From NCBI RefSeq assembly GCF_019578655.1, contig NC_063257.1:3286001-3350000 (forward strand): a DNA stretch of 64,000 nt, read 5' to 3'. Of this stretch, positions 1 through 14,300 are shown piece after piece. Within the stretch, counting starts at the first letter, position 1. Each line of letters opens with the position of its first letter. This stretch comes from Ricinus communis (Eukaryota; Streptophyta; Magnoliopsida; Malpighiales; Euphorbiaceae). The notes beneath the pieces were generated by a model, which did not search any database, had not been told where the DNA came from, and worked only from the letters and a program-made list of their open reading frames with translations. Both the position numbers and the translations under genes were made by a program.

Positions 1-440
1 TGGATCGGTTGCATTGCCGCGATTCGAAATATCATCTCTCTCATTGCAGCCATTGAATTCCTCTTCTGAGATGGTGTAGAATAAGCATTTGCACCTGGGA
101 ACTCTCCCATATCTCTCCATCTTTCTGCAGCGGCAAGATTGGATGTAAATGGTGGAGTAGATTCATCTTGCATCGGGGTGTTATTATTAGTGAATGGAAC
201 ACTAGATGGCAAGGACATAAAGCTAGGCGAGCTAGCAATATGTGGGCTACTCATAAAATGTGGGATAGCACTAACAGCAGTAGTACTAGTAGTACTTGCA
301 CCTGGAAACTCAGTTGTTGGAGCTAAATCATGAGCAACATCGTTATAAGCACCGAAGAAATCGGGGAGCTTGTCCATCATCATTATCATCTCCATCTGAT
401 CTTCTGTTGCAGTAGATGACGTTAACTGGTCAATTTCCAT
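1..440 (-). CDS. HEC: HECATE1/2-like bHLH transcription factor, N-terminal part (truncated by window edge)
   Basis: Reading the minus strand from the ATG at 440-438 gives 146 codons with no stop before the window edge. The protein opens MEIDQLTSST, has a Met-rich stretch followed by DKLPDFFG, then a Ser/Thr/Pro-rich region, and ends in AAMREMIFRIAAMQPI (about residues 131-146). That last block is the signature just upstream of the basic helix-loop-helix in HEC1 and HEC2; HEC3 and INDEHISCENT differ there. The bHLH itself lies outside the window. Family knowledge: HEC proteins are nuclear, dimerise with SPATULA and other bHLHs, and control gynoecium, transmitting tract and shoot meristem development. 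The genes are usually intronless, which fits the uninterrupted frame. A GA microsatellite lies in the probable 5' leader. HEC1 and HEC2 cannot be told apart here. Confidence 0.88.
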   Translation of the reverse strand, partial: MEIDQLTSSTATEDQMEMIMMMDKLPDFFGAYNDVAHDLAPTTEFPGASTTSTTAVSAIPHFMSSPHIASSPSFMSLPSSVPFTNNNTPMQDESTPPFTSNLAAAERWRDMGEFPGANAYSTPSQKRNSMAAMREMIFRIAAMQPI

Positions 441-463
441 GGCTTTGTTCACTCTCTTTCTTC

Positions 464-485
464 AGAGAGAGAGAGAGAGAGAGAA
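464..485. repeat. (GA)n microsatellite in the 5' leader of the HEC gene
   Basis: An uninterrupted run of about 11 GA dinucleotides starts some 24 bp upstream of the HEC ATG. On the gene strand it is a CT run. Pyrimidine-rich leader repeats are common in plant genes; any effect on expression is not shown. Confidence 0.9.
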
Positions 486-740
486 GTATTTAAGGGTAAA
501 GAGAAGAAGAGAGAGAAATAACTGAAAAAAAAAACTGGAAGTGGGAAGATGCAGAGGGATGGGAAAGATAAAAGAGAAGAGTGAGTAGACTAAGAGTTCT
601 ATCAGAGTTTGCAGTGAAAGAGGTAAGGTTGTGGAGAGAAGAAAATGGAAGCAGAAGTGAATACTGAAAAAATAAATAAAAACAAGAGATATCGGGAACA
701 GACTATCATACCATTACCAGCAGTAGTGTGAAAGAAAAGT

Positions 741-750
741 CCTATATATA
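741..750 (-). promoter_or_regulatory. Putative TATA box of the HEC gene
   Basis: The minus strand reads TATATATAGG about 300 bp upstream of the ATG, implying a 5' leader of roughly 270 nt. This is motif evidence only, with no transcript data. Confidence 0.4.
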
Positions 751-3700
751 ATATGTCCAACAAGTGGCTAAAAATGTATTTTATATTTCAATATAAATGC
801 GTATTCAACTATTCTTTTGCACTTTTTTGTACTCTTATCATCATATATAAAGTCAGTATGCTTTTGTTTCTTTTTATTTGGTTATTTTGGCTCTCTCTTT
901 TTTACCATATCTCTCTGCTCCCAGAACCTACGGCTCGGATAACATTTGTCAAAATCCCTATTCTGTGATACACCGCTACCCAGCTAAAACAAGTATCCTA
1001 TATATATGTTGCTTCTCCAATTTGATTTCTACCATTTAATTTGTAGGTCCATTCCCTAAGATATGTGATATGTTTATTTATTTGCATATTTGTTAACATA
1101 GTGTATCATATAATACAATTTAAAGAAATCAATCATTATAGTTTTAGGTTAATAAATGTTTGTTCGGAATATGCCTGCATTTGGTTGAAAAATTTAGCAA
1201 CATTAAAAAGGTCAAGTCGCAGCTTTTTTTTTTTTTTTCTTTTCTTTTTTCCTCTTAGTATTTGTAAACTTTCGTATGAACTGAGCATTTCGTAGAAAAA
1301 TTTGCACATGGAATTCTTTCCTGATGGATTTTGCTAATATTAAGCATTAGCTACCAAAATATTTTAGGTGAGAAACAATTCAGTCTATGTCGAACTTGGT
1401 TAAGATATTTGTCAAATCGTAAGTATTTATGTGAGATGCAAGACAGCAATTTGTTATAACGTAGAAAAGAAACTACAGTTTTAATTCTTTGTTTTGTTTA
1501 CTTTTACCGTAAAATTGCAAGATGAATAAATTTTGGAATGTGATTTGAACCCTTTTAAACATATAAAACACCATAAAAAAGACATAGCAATCGACATAAC
1601 AAAAGATTCATCTAATCAGAAAGCGGTTTAATTAGTATTTTCATTTATAAAAGCTGAAAACATCTTAATTATTTCTGTTATTTAGCATCCAGTTGTCTTC
1701 TGCAGAAAAAAGAAAAGGATATTTAGTGAAAAAGGAAAGTAAAAATTGAGAGAGAAAAGAAAAGAAAGTGAGAAGTAGAGATGAAGTAAGTGGTCCCACC
1801 ATATGAAGGGTTCAGATCTACCAACTGTTTTCAGGGACTCCAATAAGTGCTTTAGATGGCGAATCAATGATTATGAGTATGATATAATATATTACAGTCT
1901 AACTCTAACTCTGCCTTAAAATTCACTTCCTTTTTCTTTCAGGAAAACCAAAAATAAAAAAATAAAAAACTGAAACCCCACTCACATGACAAGTGTCAGA
2001 AATCTTACCAGACCACCTTAAATGAAGAATGAAGATGCTTTTGTTAACCGACGGTGAGAAAATCCGGTACGTAGGATTAATTGGTGGGCGTACACGTGGC
2101 GATGGTCCAACGGAGAGCACCTACTGTATTATTAATTCAACGCGATTCATTATCTTGATGGTGTAGCATTCACAGCTAGAGCTTAAAAATAAAATGAAGC
2201 TACTCCTCCTCTCATTCAAAGCGGAACGCACTTCGAGATGGATCAGGTTCTTCTTCCATTCAAAACAAAAACCTGCTTCATGTGCTGGAATAACAATCTT
2301 TTACCATGCTTAATTTACTCCTCAAAAATGTCTGTCTTTCCCAATTCTGTTTACCCTATCAGCCTGTCTTATCAGTTGAATTCGAGCATAATTTTAAGTC
2401 CATGTTGCCATAAAGATGTGCAATCCAGTTGGGCAAATCTATCTAAATCCTCCAACTTGTTTAAATTGGAAATTCTGGATTCTTATTTGTTTTCTAACTT
2501 AAATTAACCCAATAAAATATGGAAAACATTATACTTAACTCAATTATTCATGTACAAAATTTTATATTCACAATGCTTAGTATTTATCATTTATGACTTA
2601 AACATAATCTCATTTACTCTTTTATTTTTATTTTTTAGTACTACTATCAGTCAACGTAATATTTTTGCCATTAATTCTATTTTTTATAATTTTTTTTGCT
2701 ATATATATCTAGATTTAATTTAGATTGTGATGAAGAGGACTCTTACGAATGACAAAATACTCTCTTAATAATCTTAACGCAGATATATAACTAAAATTAG
2801 AATTTGAAATCTTAGTTAAACTAGAAGAGATTCTTATTATACAATCTGTATGCATCTTTCGATTTCACAAAAATTTGCTTTGCACTAACTCTCCCTATTT
2901 TGATATTTTCTATCATCAATCTAGGGTTGGTCCCTAGAATTCGATAGTAGACTAGAAAAGCTACCGATATACATTTTACACCCAATCATTTCGAATAACA
3001 ATTACATTTCTCTCTATGATTATGCTCTGCTAGCACAGAGGGAGCAGGTCCTTATTGCTTGTTTCAAATAACATCAATTGAGCTATAATCGAGTGCATAA
3101 TGACATATTTGGACAAATTTTGAAATTTTAAAAGGTCAGCTATGATTACGAGATTTCTGAATGTATTATTTATTAATCACTCATATTAAACTTAGTGATA
3201 GTTCACAGATTGGCTTTCCTCGTTTAACTGTATACATAATCTAAGAATAAAAAACACAATTGTTGATTTTCTTTTATCAGCCTTTTTCATCAATGATATT
3301 ACTACTATAATTATTTCTTAATATTGTTTCCCTGTTATATCATATTACTAAAGAAAACAGTGCATATGGAAGAATATATATAATGGTATAAATTCGAGAT
3401 TTTTCGTTTTGTATGAAATGGAGCAACTTATCAATGGAAAAGGAAATTCATCCTTGTCAGTATTATAATTTTGATGTATCTGATTGTGACTCATTTAATT
3501 TTTAATGATGGTTCGTATTCCCCAAAACTCCAATTGTTTATGCATTTTTCAAGTACATGAAGGTGATAAATTGTTCATTCTTTACATTTATACATACCAT
3601 GTGTAATGCACCTAGAGTGGAAAGTTTATACATACCATGTGAAATGGACCAACAATGACCTAATTCATGAAAACTTATACTGAACATACCATGGATTTGG

Positions 3701-6700
3701 ATGATGGCTTTCTTCTTCCTAAAAATGTAATGTTCATAGATGTTTGACACGTGTCTCCATTTCATTTAGTCGAAATTCAACTGAAACTTGGTTATCTGTT
3801 CAAACTCCACTAATGGGCGACACAATGATTTATTTCATTAAGCATTTAATCAAGCTTATAAGAAAAACAAAAGACCCATTTAGCAAGCCAAGTAATTAAG
3901 ATATGTCTCTTCATCAGTGTATGTAATATATATATGCAAATAATATTAAGTTAATGATCAGAAGCCCTATGATTTACCCTTTGAACTGGTATCTGCATTG
4001 AGCTAACTGATGAAGCCAATGTATAATCAATCCTTCAATAAGGACATAATCGATGTTTTTCACATTTTTAGCAGAGAAACAATACCAATTGATGAAAGGT
4101 AAAGAGCTTGAAGAGAGTTCCTTTTATTAATCCTTAAAATTCGAAATAAATGGGAACAAAAAAAAAAAAAAATCACTGCAGCCAATACACCCGCAGACGC
4201 AGAGCTCTGATTGATTATGTTAAAGCTCGTGATTTCACCTTCTGGTGAATTTTTTTTTTCCAGTGTTTATAATTATAATATATATATTCTTACTAGTGGG
4301 CCCCGCATCTTAGCACATTATGATATGATGTAGACGTTGATAAGGAGACATCTTGGGTCTACGGAAAGGGTTAACGGTTAGAGATATTGAAGACGACAAG
4401 GCTTATTTTGGTAAGAGATAACAGTGTTTAATTCATTTTTTGGCTTCAAGTAATTTGCCTTGCTGGCCCATTGATGTGATATACAGTCCCCTAGATGTGA
4501 AGGCTGTAACCAAAAAAAAGAAAAATGAAAAGATATGATGAAGAATACTGGCTAGGGTTTTGTCCAATCCATGCACGTAAAATCATGCATGAACATATTA
4601 TGTAACGGCTCTAATCGCACTATTAAGTTAGGCATTGTTTTGATAATGATTGAAACTTTTTAGGTAATTAGATTAATTATGTCTCGTTTGCATGCCCATG
4701 CAACTTTGCACTAATATCGTCTAGAAGTCTTGGGGATAATGCAAAGATCGATGGTGATTAATTATATCTTCTTATCTTAAGTTTTAAATACATGAATAAA
4801 TTTTTGCTAGGTTTATCATTAAATTAATTAATCTTGATATGTCGGTTTAGTTTTGTATATGCACAAAATCTTGTTTGTGGCTTGCTTAGTGGTAAAACCT
4901 GCAGGTCTCCACAAAGCCTGTGTAATATCAGGAAAAATTAATGCAATGGAATTTCAGTCATCAATAAGAGGACAAGACCGTTGTGCTTTGTAGATGAGGA
5001 TAGAGAAAGAGTACAAGAGAAAAAGAAAGAAAGATTTATTTGTTGATTGTATAATTTCCTGCTTTCTTTTCTGCAACACCAATAGAAAACACAGAGAACC
5101 CTTTCTCTCTCTCTCTCTCACCCTGATTTCAAAGCACTGTCCAGATTGATGACGAGAAGTCCCCTTCTCTTTCTCTTTCATTAAAATAATGCATAATGCG
5201 TGTTCTATTTAAATGTTCTTTATCAACATGACATGAATAAAGAGACATGTTCTCTGCAAGAAGAGGTTCGATTGGATAAAAAGAATCAAGAAGGTAGAGA
5301 TCTTGCTGTTGGGTTGGTGTTTTTACTTTGCATTATGACAGTTGCCTCCACCTTATCTTCTCTTCCCCACATCCATTTATTTTATTTTTATAATGCTTGC
5401 CCACTGTCATAATTCTACAATATAATATTATATAATAAACCAAACATTTATGTTTTTTTATCATTGTTGTTTCTTCCACTTTCGTCACCCTTCTTTCCCT
5501 CATCGGGAACAGCAGGCAAGCTCAGTGAAGAAAAAAGAAAATTCATATTATTACAGTTTAATTTAAATAAAGAAAAAGTAAAGAAAAAGAAGCTTTTGAT
5601 TCGATTTGCTTGTGCACAAGAACTTACTTTAATCAGATAATTTGTTTGCTGATTTATTCTGATCCAGACTCATAGTCTTATATTTTTAAACGTAATTCTA
5701 GCAGTGTCAAAATAATCAGTTCTTTATTCTAAAGAAAAGGTTAATTAGTTCTTACTGCAGTTCAATATCATAACAATTTTAGAACTCGCTTAGAATCATC
5801 ATTGAGTCAAAGTTTATCGATTAAATTCATTCCATCCAATTTTTAACTATCCACATAGGCTTTATGTATTCTTTGGAAATGGTCCCATTTTTTTCTTCTT
5901 CTCTATTCATGAATTTCAATGATCCAAGTTTCGGGTCGTTTTCCTTTGTCAATTTGCTCATATCAGACAGTCAATCAATCCATCTTGTGATAAAACGTTT
6001 GGGGAGTCGATTGTCACCAGGACACGTTACTCCTCAAAAGGAAAGGGTATTATTATTATGATGGGAAGATAGTTTGGTCGACAGGCTTTTTACTGCAGTT
6101 AAATCTTGCTTTGCCAATTGCCAGTGGTACTTGCGTCATGAAAAGAGAGATGAGCTAAGTAGGTTTTTCCCTTCAACAGTAATTGTTGGGCTACGCAATC
6201 CTTGCAATTTGCTCAATAGAAGTTGTCAAAAAAGTACAGGATGTTCAACGGTTTAATCTCCTCTCATCCATGCAATTGGCCTTGTAATAGGCGATGCCCT
6301 GTCAATTATTCCTCTTATTGTAGAGAATTTGATGCTTTGTATCACAATTAGCGACCAGTCTGTTTTGAGTTCGAGAACATGGCATTACAGTAACAACTTC
6401 CCCTATATTCCTTTTATGGCATGGTTCTGCATGCAATTGAAAAATTACGACTAAAAATACCTTTACCGTCCAGAGGGATTAGTTTTAGAGTCGAACCAAG
6501 TTTTCCTTATCAGAAGTTTGTTTAGATTTAGAGTATGTCAAGTTTGCTTCCGATGCATTTCCCACAGACTGTCCATTTAAGGATGTCTGTTGCTATTGTT
6601 TATCCTGATGCATTTCCCACAAAACATTTCATAATAACACTTACAGCAATAAAATGTCCAATACTTGTTAAACAGCAAGTTACAAAGCACAAACTTGTGA

Positions 6701-6894
6701 ATTAATAACCTCGCTCACAAAAATGACCCTATATCTTAGGGCGGTTACACAATGCGTTTACCAAGATTTTCTGAAAAATTACAAAATAAGACGCATAAGT
6801 GAGAATATGTGGAAGTCAAGATCAATTCGCTCAATCATACTTAAATGTACATCCAAAATCTGTGAAGCAACTTGGGAAAGAAAAACAAGTAGCC

Positions 6895-9800
6895 TCAGAT
6901 TATATTTTGATTGTTCTTTATCACATTATCCCCCTCCAATAACTCATTTACGCACAATTGGTGCAAGTTGTCATACATTTTTTTCCATTTCTGAAGCATT
7001 TGCATATACTGTGCGCAATCTAGCTTTAGTCTCTCCACTTCCATTTCAGCTGCAGCAGCAGAACCTTGTTGCTGTAAACAAAGAAAGAAGAATTCAATCA
7101 GCCAGCAAGGAGCATGGAGAACAATTACCCTGTTTATAGGGGCCATTGACACCTATAGGACATCTGTCCAGTGTTATCATAGAACTAGCAATCAGAGACA
7201 AAGACCTAGTGGTCTAAGTTAATAAAGCAAATTAAGCACATCTATTAACCAGTTGAAAACCTGTAGCTCTTTGATCTGATTAGCAATCACTTGATAGCTG
7301 ACATATGAAACATCCAGAGGATTGTTACATGTATCCTGGAGTCTAACGACTGCCGTAGATCCTATACTTTTGTCTGTTGAATTGACATATTTGTCCAGCG
7401 GTGGAGGTAAAGATGATCCGTGCCTTCTTGAGGAAGCTTGCACAATAGATGATGCACGAGGATTTAGGTAATGTGGCCGTTTAACAATTTGAATGTTGTT
7501 CACAGGACCTGAAAGGAATATTAAATCAGCTCACACTAAAACTTGAGCAAATATCAAGAGATCTTTTCAGACATGTAAACCTAGGCATTGGCATTGGCAT
7601 TGGGGCATGGGGTATTTATCTATTTCCTATAAGAAAATGGTGAATTCCGCATTTTCTTCTACTGGCAAATCAATGAACCCAAGAAGATAATCTCCCCAAG
7701 CACCAAATCTCCAGGTAATTTAAAGTTTCCAAATCTTAGCTTCTACTAGTTTGAAGCTGTATTAATTTGGTTACAGTCATGGAGTTCATGATTATAACAC
7801 ATCTGAGTTGCTTATTTCTTGATGGATAATATTAAAAAACTCCTTTCTTCATGTACATCCTGAAAATTGTTATAGTTGATAATAATTAGAAACATAGATA
7901 GATATCTCCAGAGTGAAATGATTCTTAGCAGGAAAACTGGTGTTCCATGGGGGATTTACAGCTCTAACAAGATGATGAAAATAAAAAGGAGCCAGTGAAT
8001 AATTATAAGCAACTTAAGAAAAAGAAGCTCATCAGAAGAACCTTTTGCATGTTTAAAGGTCCGAACAATATTATGGCTTCTAGGATCCCAAACTCGAATA
8101 ATGCCATCCTCTGATCCAGCCAGCAATAAATTTCCATTTGCACTATATGCTAAGCAAGTAACAGGCTTACTGTTCAAAATAAACAGCATTTGTAAGTGAA
8201 AAAGATAAACAATTTTCTTAGCCAAACCATTCATGAATCTCATGTTACATAAATCAAATCCATTGATAGTGTGCAGAATGTTTCAGCAAATATTAGATCT
8301 TGAAGCTCCATTACTATAAGATTCAGCCATATGCATATAATAAAAACCATACTTGCAAACTTGTGTATGGAAGCGGTCATTAGATTCACTTGAAAAAGGG
8401 TGCTGAGAATGAAACTATAAAATTACAAGCTTTCATATGAAGCAAATTGAAATGATATTGCAATCCAGCTCATCAATAAAGCAAGGTGTTTCTATCTTGC
8501 CTGGACACATTTACATTATCTACTGTTAGCACCTCGTTCAACATCCATAAGAGCAAGAATTCTTCAAGGCTATCCCGAATAAAGTGAAGGCACAGTTAAA
8601 CTAAAGCATTTATACACTCAATATTTTATCAAGGGAAACAATGCTTTCCCTTCGAGTGATCACAAATCATTTAGCAAACTAAGTCTGAAAGAAAAGTTCT
8701 TTAAACTTGTCAAGTTACATGTTGTGACATAGTTGAACTTATACCAAGCAGTTTTACAAAAGCATGCAGCAATAAGGTCATAGATTCCACAAGACCTACA
8801 AACATTTAAATAAAAAAAATTTAAAGATGTTAAGAACCATTAGGAATATATTATAATAAATCAATGAATTAAACCCATAGCTTGTTTAGAAATATGCAGC
8901 CACTGTTACAACATGAATGAGACCAAAAGCGAATGAACCTTTCATAAAGAGACTAACAATTATCCACATGCCTTAGGCCTAATATCAAACAGATCATACA
9001 CCACAAGATTCTATCAAAACATCGCATCACTTGTTAGTTATGCATGGGATTGAAAGACTAAAACTTGTAACAACAGAAAACAGAGGCTAGAAGGTTCCTT
9101 ATATTTTTGAAATGTGCAGCCATAAATAAATCACGAACCTGTGACTAGATAATGAACCAATTATATGCAACCAATGACTTTTGGTAGAGGAACTGTCAGC
9201 ATTGAGTGCAGCAATGTATATGTTGCCATCTCTACAGCCAGCATAGAAGACATTTTCACCAGGGTCTAAAGCAAGTGAATCAATTATTGAGGGAAATACA
9301 ATGTTTCTCAATAAATTCCCCTTGGACAAGCTCCACACCTAAGACAAGACATGTCAGAATAAAAATTTGATACCGGATTCACAGGAAAAATGACATTTAG
9401 AAGCGATATATGAGCATTGCAATTATCCCAAGGAAACTGTAGTTTATAAAAAAATGTCAATTCTACAGTATAGCTAAAACTACAAATAACATGAATAATA
9501 TATCTGAAAAGCAACCATTTTAAACAAAGAGGGTGCCAAACCTTACAAGTTCGATCGTCAGAAGCTGAAACAATAATTGCGTTGCCTCCTCCATAACCTG
9601 TGACTACATCAGTTACACGTAAAGTATGCTCTGAAAAGCTGTGCTCATAGAGCTGGCTAGCCTGCTCCGTTTGATACTCATCAAACATCCTGATTCATTA
9701 AAAACAGAATGTTCAAACTTTTACCCAATAATCATGCCCAATTAACCAAAATATGACTACGAAAAATAGCAAATTTACAACAAAGCAATACATACATGAG

Positions 9801-10416
9801 AAGTGACCAAACTCTAACAGAACCATCCTCTGAACCAGAAACCAGAAAAGAATCATCCTCGGTAAAAACTAAACACGTGACAGCCCTGTAATGAGCACGC
9901 CATTTCTTAAGCAATCTACCAGTTGCAACCTATAGAACGTACAATATCATTAAAAATTATCCAGCACCATCAAATCGAGGCCACTAAAGAATACTTACTG
10001 TTGAAAATTTTACCTCCCAAATGTAGATATGCCCGGATATTCCTCCGCCAATAATATAAGTGCCTTCTTTATTAGCAACAAGCGGTTTTATAGGCTCTTC
10101 AGGGAAGCACTTTACCTCAACTTGAGGCTATCAAATGAAATAAAATTAAAACTTATTGTAATTTCATTGGGGAACTGTATCAAACCGTATATGTGCATTT
10201 AAATACCTTTGACCAGGACCAGTAAACAATGGAGCCTGACGATGCGTGAGAGTCGCGCAGCTGAGAAGCGGCAAGGAAGCGAGAACCTACGCAGGTAAGT
10301 CCGTGGGGGGGAGAGGCGCATGATTTATAGCGGAGGTGCTCGGCGCCTGTTTGGAGGTCCCAGCAACCGATGCCGCCGTCAATTGAGGACGATGCAAGTA
10401 GTAATTCTTCTTCCAT
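6895..10416 (-). CDS. RID3: RID3-like WD40 repeat protein (IPI3/WDR18 family)
   Basis: Eight exons were joined by hand: 10207-10416, 10014-10127, 9796-9929, 9542-9689, 9139-9338, 8042-8169, 7261-7508 and 6895-7071. All have GT-AG borders and compatible phases, giving 452 aa; Arabidopsis RID3 is about 440 aa. WD-type blades are visible as SIDGGIGCWDL (exon 1), GGGISGHIYIWE (exon 2), VSGSEDGSVRVWSL (exon 3), VSASDDRTCKVWSL (exons 4-5) and LAGSEDGIIRVWD (exon 6). The tail carries LPPPLDKY and a helical QQGSAAAAEMEVERLKL segment typical of RID3. Family knowledge: it is the counterpart of yeast Ipi3 and human WDR18 in the Rix1 complex for 60S pre-ribosome maturation in the nucleus, and was found in Arabidopsis as ROOT INITIATION DEFECTIVE 3. 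Intron 5 is the longest (8170-9138, 969 bp). A telo-box lies upstream. I am confident of the family; exact splice choices need cDNA. Confidence 0.93.
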
Positions 10417-10483
10417 TGCGTTGGTTTAAGCGCTTTCTCGGATTCAACCAAACGAAGTAAACGTTTCAATTTGTATGGTTTTG

Positions 10484-10492
10484 TTAGGGTTT
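10484..10492 (-). promoter_or_regulatory. Telo-box (AAACCCTAA) upstream of RID3
   Basis: The minus strand reads AAACCCTAA 68 bp upstream of the RID3 ATG. Telo-boxes near the transcription start are a known feature of plant ribosomal-protein and ribosome-biogenesis genes, which fits the predicted function. Activity is inferred. Confidence 0.5.
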
Positions 10493-11189
10493 TAGCGTTG
10501 CGGTAGCAAAGGGAATTCTCGAAACGTTGCCGTTCAGATGTTTAGAAAAAGAAACGTCGTCGTTAACGAGGTCGATTTATCGAATCCACTTAAAAAAAGG
10601 TTTCCTACTTTGAACTTATTATTAATGTAGTACGAAATTTTAAAATTTTTAAAATTTCAACATCATATTTTATTTTTAATTTTAACTTTACTTTTTAATA
10701 AAAAATTATCAAAAAAATTCATTGATATAATTTAAATTTCGATAATAAAAAAAAAAAAGCTAACACAATATTAGAGCTTTTGACTCATTCTATTACTAAA
10801 ATATTATCGTTAATTATATAAAATCAATTATTTTTCTTACTTTTGAAGTTTTATTAATTTAATACGTTTAAACAACAATATTTTAATAATGAAAATGCTG
10901 ATTTAGTCAAAAAATTACTTTTTTCAAAAATTATATTAAATTAGTTAATGAATTCGATTAATAATTTTTACTAAAAATTAAAATTGACTCAATGATAAAT
11001 TATTGTATTAGAAATTTAAGAATTATATGCTAGATTTAATAATAAATATAAAATATAAAATTTTATAACAATTAAGTTTTTAACTATAAATGAGATGAGA
11101 TTAATTTTTTTTATTAGAGTGATGAAAGAAATCTAAACTTGAAGTCTTGCTTAAATTTAAAATAAAAAAATAATTTATATTTGGTAAAA

Positions 11190-11350
11190 TATATAATATT
11201 TTTTAAAAGTTAATAATTAATTTAATTATTAATTTACCAAATATCAAATATAAAAATTTTATTATAAATTTTATAATTAATTAATTTGTAATATTGCTAT
11301 TATATATATGTATATAAAAGAAATTGAACACAATTAAGAAATAATCAAAC
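11190..11350. repeat. Dispersed AT-rich repeat, copy 1
   Basis: Blocks such as TTAATTTACCAAATATCAAA, a following TTATAAATTTTATAATTAA-type stretch and a Lys/Asn-codon-like A-rich tail recur in the same order at 57.40-57.60 kb. The two copies are diverged. They probably belong to an old non-autonomous element; termini are not defined. Confidence 0.5.
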
Positions 11351-14300
11351 AAAGCCCTGAAAACAAAAAAAGCTGCTTGCATGTGAGATGACTCAAGTTC
11401 ATAATAATATATGGACCTGAATCCATGATATAATTTATCATGACTATAGGGATATACTAGAATCAATTCTTGAAAAATTTTACTTATCACCAATAAATTG
11501 GTTATCAAAACATGAGCTAATCTATAATTAATTATTTTTTAAAAACTTCTTAGTAACTTTCATAATAATATTTAGAAAAATGTTAAATTTTGTAGCTGTT
11601 TATAATTAATTAAATTTATAACATTTAAAATAAGAAATTTTAAGAGATAAATTAAAATTAGAAAAGTAATTTCCAATAAGTTATTGCCAAACTAAGCCTT
11701 AAACATATAAAGATGACTTTTTAATTGCAGAATTACAAACACACATTAAATATATATTTATATTTATTACTGTTCTATTAATTAGTTGTAACATACTATG
11801 GAACAAATAAATTGAAATTTTTTTATACATTACAATAAATAAGAAAGTGACTCATATCATGAGTATTTTATACTTTAATTATTGATAATTGATATATATT
11901 ATATTTATATAATACTAATAAATATTATATAAATTATTTATCAATTTGATGTATACGTAGAGACAGACATGATACACCAAGTCTATCTAAGAGTTTTCCA
12001 AATTCTAATGAGTCTCTAATTAAGTTTAGTAATGTTTTATTTTCTTTCCAAGATATTAGAGGTAATTTTATTTTCTTATATCACTTAATATAATACTGCT
12101 AAATTCTAATAAATATTTTAAATAACAAAGCGAGGAACTTAAAATATTATCAATCTAAGTCACTGCATGACTTGGTGCATCTCGATAACTTTATCCAAGG
12201 TTGAATCATCAGAACAAAAGTTAATTACTAAAACAACTTTGAGTATTACGAATCTAAGAATTTTGATTCTGAGGTTTTATTAAGAATCTAAATCTTTATT
12301 ATTTGCTTATAAGATAACAGATTTTTATTTATATTCTACTACGTTATGGCTGTTCAAAATTTTAAAATAACTCTTAACTTTTAATATTGTAAAACACTTT
12401 AGTCCCTCAAAATTAAATAATTCTAAAGACATATATATATATATTAGACCAGTGGTGCTCCTTATATAACAAAGGACATTTAAAATAATATCTAAATATA
12501 AAAACATCTTTCATAGTATAGAGTATCCTTTGATAAATTAAATATAAAGAGCTTAATTTTATTTAGATTTAATAAATTTCTTATATTAATTTTAAGTTCT
12601 CTTTCATTACTTTTCCTAATTTTGGTTAATAAAAAAACTAGAATTAAAAATATTAATTAATAAAAATTTGAAAACTTGTAGGTACGTTTATTAAAATCAA
12701 AATAAAAAAGAAAAGATCATTTAGATAGCTACACAAAATGATTATCCAATCTAATTTGACATTAAAAAAAATTCGTACCTAATATGGGAAAGGCCTTTAG
12801 CAAATTTTCTATTTTCTTTGAATGAGTCTTAATTATTAGCTATTTCCGACTATGAGGGGGAGATGAATATGTAGAAGAAAGAGTATGTTAATAAAGATAA
12901 AGTTTTTCCAAAATCAAAAGAATTGGCTTGAAAACTTTCTACTTTATATTAATTCATCGCTAAAATGCAGACGAGGTAAAAAAATTTAGTGATCATTAAC
13001 CTATTGTTACGACAATATGGTAATTAAACCTTCTTGGAAGTGAAAATTGGGAAATAAATTAGTGGATTAGTAAAAAAGGGATAAATCTTCTTAGGCATAT
13101 TTCAGTAAGCATTCTGTGCATGCATCAAAGAATGCAATATTCTTAATACAAGAAAATGCAGAACCTGAAGAATCAGTTGCTGAAGATGATATAAATGGAA
13201 TGCCATGAAAGACGATCAATGGTCTGACACACACAGACATTATAGTTGATCATGCAAATGAACCATGGTACGTATTTTGCGATGCTACTTTCACCAGCTT
13301 CTTCACGAGCTAGAGCCATCTTTATGCAGTATGCACATGTATATTATACATTTACTTATGCTCATATCAAAAAATAAAAATAAAAAATCATGACAACTTA
13401 TCAGGAAAAGGGAAAAAGGAAGACCCAGCTCACATTAACTATAAAAGAAGTTTAATTATGGCGTGCCTCTTAACTTATCGAGGTGACCAAATGTATTAAC
13501 AACATTTATTTGGAAGTCAAAATAAAAATTGTTTTCTTTTTCTTTTAAATTGAATATAGTTACTTGCCCAATCCAATTACACTTTACTTGCCATAGCACA
13601 TATCACAAAACCATGTGAATGGACTTGAATAGATTCGCATCGTATTTAAGAAAAAATTCAATTCTGATTGAAACCACACATTCAAGATAGATTGCTGTTG
13701 TTTGCGTGGATTGATTGCACCCAAAGCTGTTTCATCAATTAGAATCATACCATACTTGATTTTAATAGTATAATCAATATACTAACTAATGGAATTTTCT
13801 TAAAAGTTATTACACGATCATGCATGAACACTGTATAGAGTAATTGAAATTGCAATTCACAGAAATCTTGCTTGTGAGAAATTAGATAACATGGGTTATA
13901 TACTGATGAATGTCAATCAGAGGAAAAGATGTCACAATTTCTCCCTTAACTGAGCCTGACCCAAATAAATTCAATGCAATAATTTTTATACAAGGTATTT
14001 ATGGTTTTGATTACAGCAGTGGTGTTGAGAACTAGACTGCCTTTTACATGAATTCTTCACCTAAAATGATGAATATGGGGCAAAAAGAAGAAGGGCACAT
14101 GCAGTCTCAAGAGTAAGAGATCAGCAGACATATACGGGTATACTAGAAGACAAGACATGAGTGGTTTTGCTTCTTAATCACATTTATTAGAAGGATTTCG
14201 TCGGACCATATTACAATTATAATTAATTTTGGGTCTTAAGGAAGTAACTTTTTGTTTCCAATTATGAAAAACTATTGGAATGAATATTGTTGTTTCACAG

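Larger units (their letters stand above)
441..6894. other. Intergenic region between the HEC and RID3 genes
   Basis: It holds the HEC promoter in its first kilobase. The remainder is AT-rich with short pyrimidine tracts (CT-rich near 5100-5120). Reading frames here are short, low in complexity and match no family I recognise. A near-identical 15-base direct repeat, GATGCATTTCCCACA, occurs near 6553 and 6608, about 300 bp beyond the RID3 stop. I see no RNA gene or transposon. Confidence 0.6.

Noticed and set aside
6723..7139. 138-codon plus-strand frame
   Set aside because: It lies antisense over the last exon of the RID3 gene, whose minus-strand frame is clearly the conserved one.
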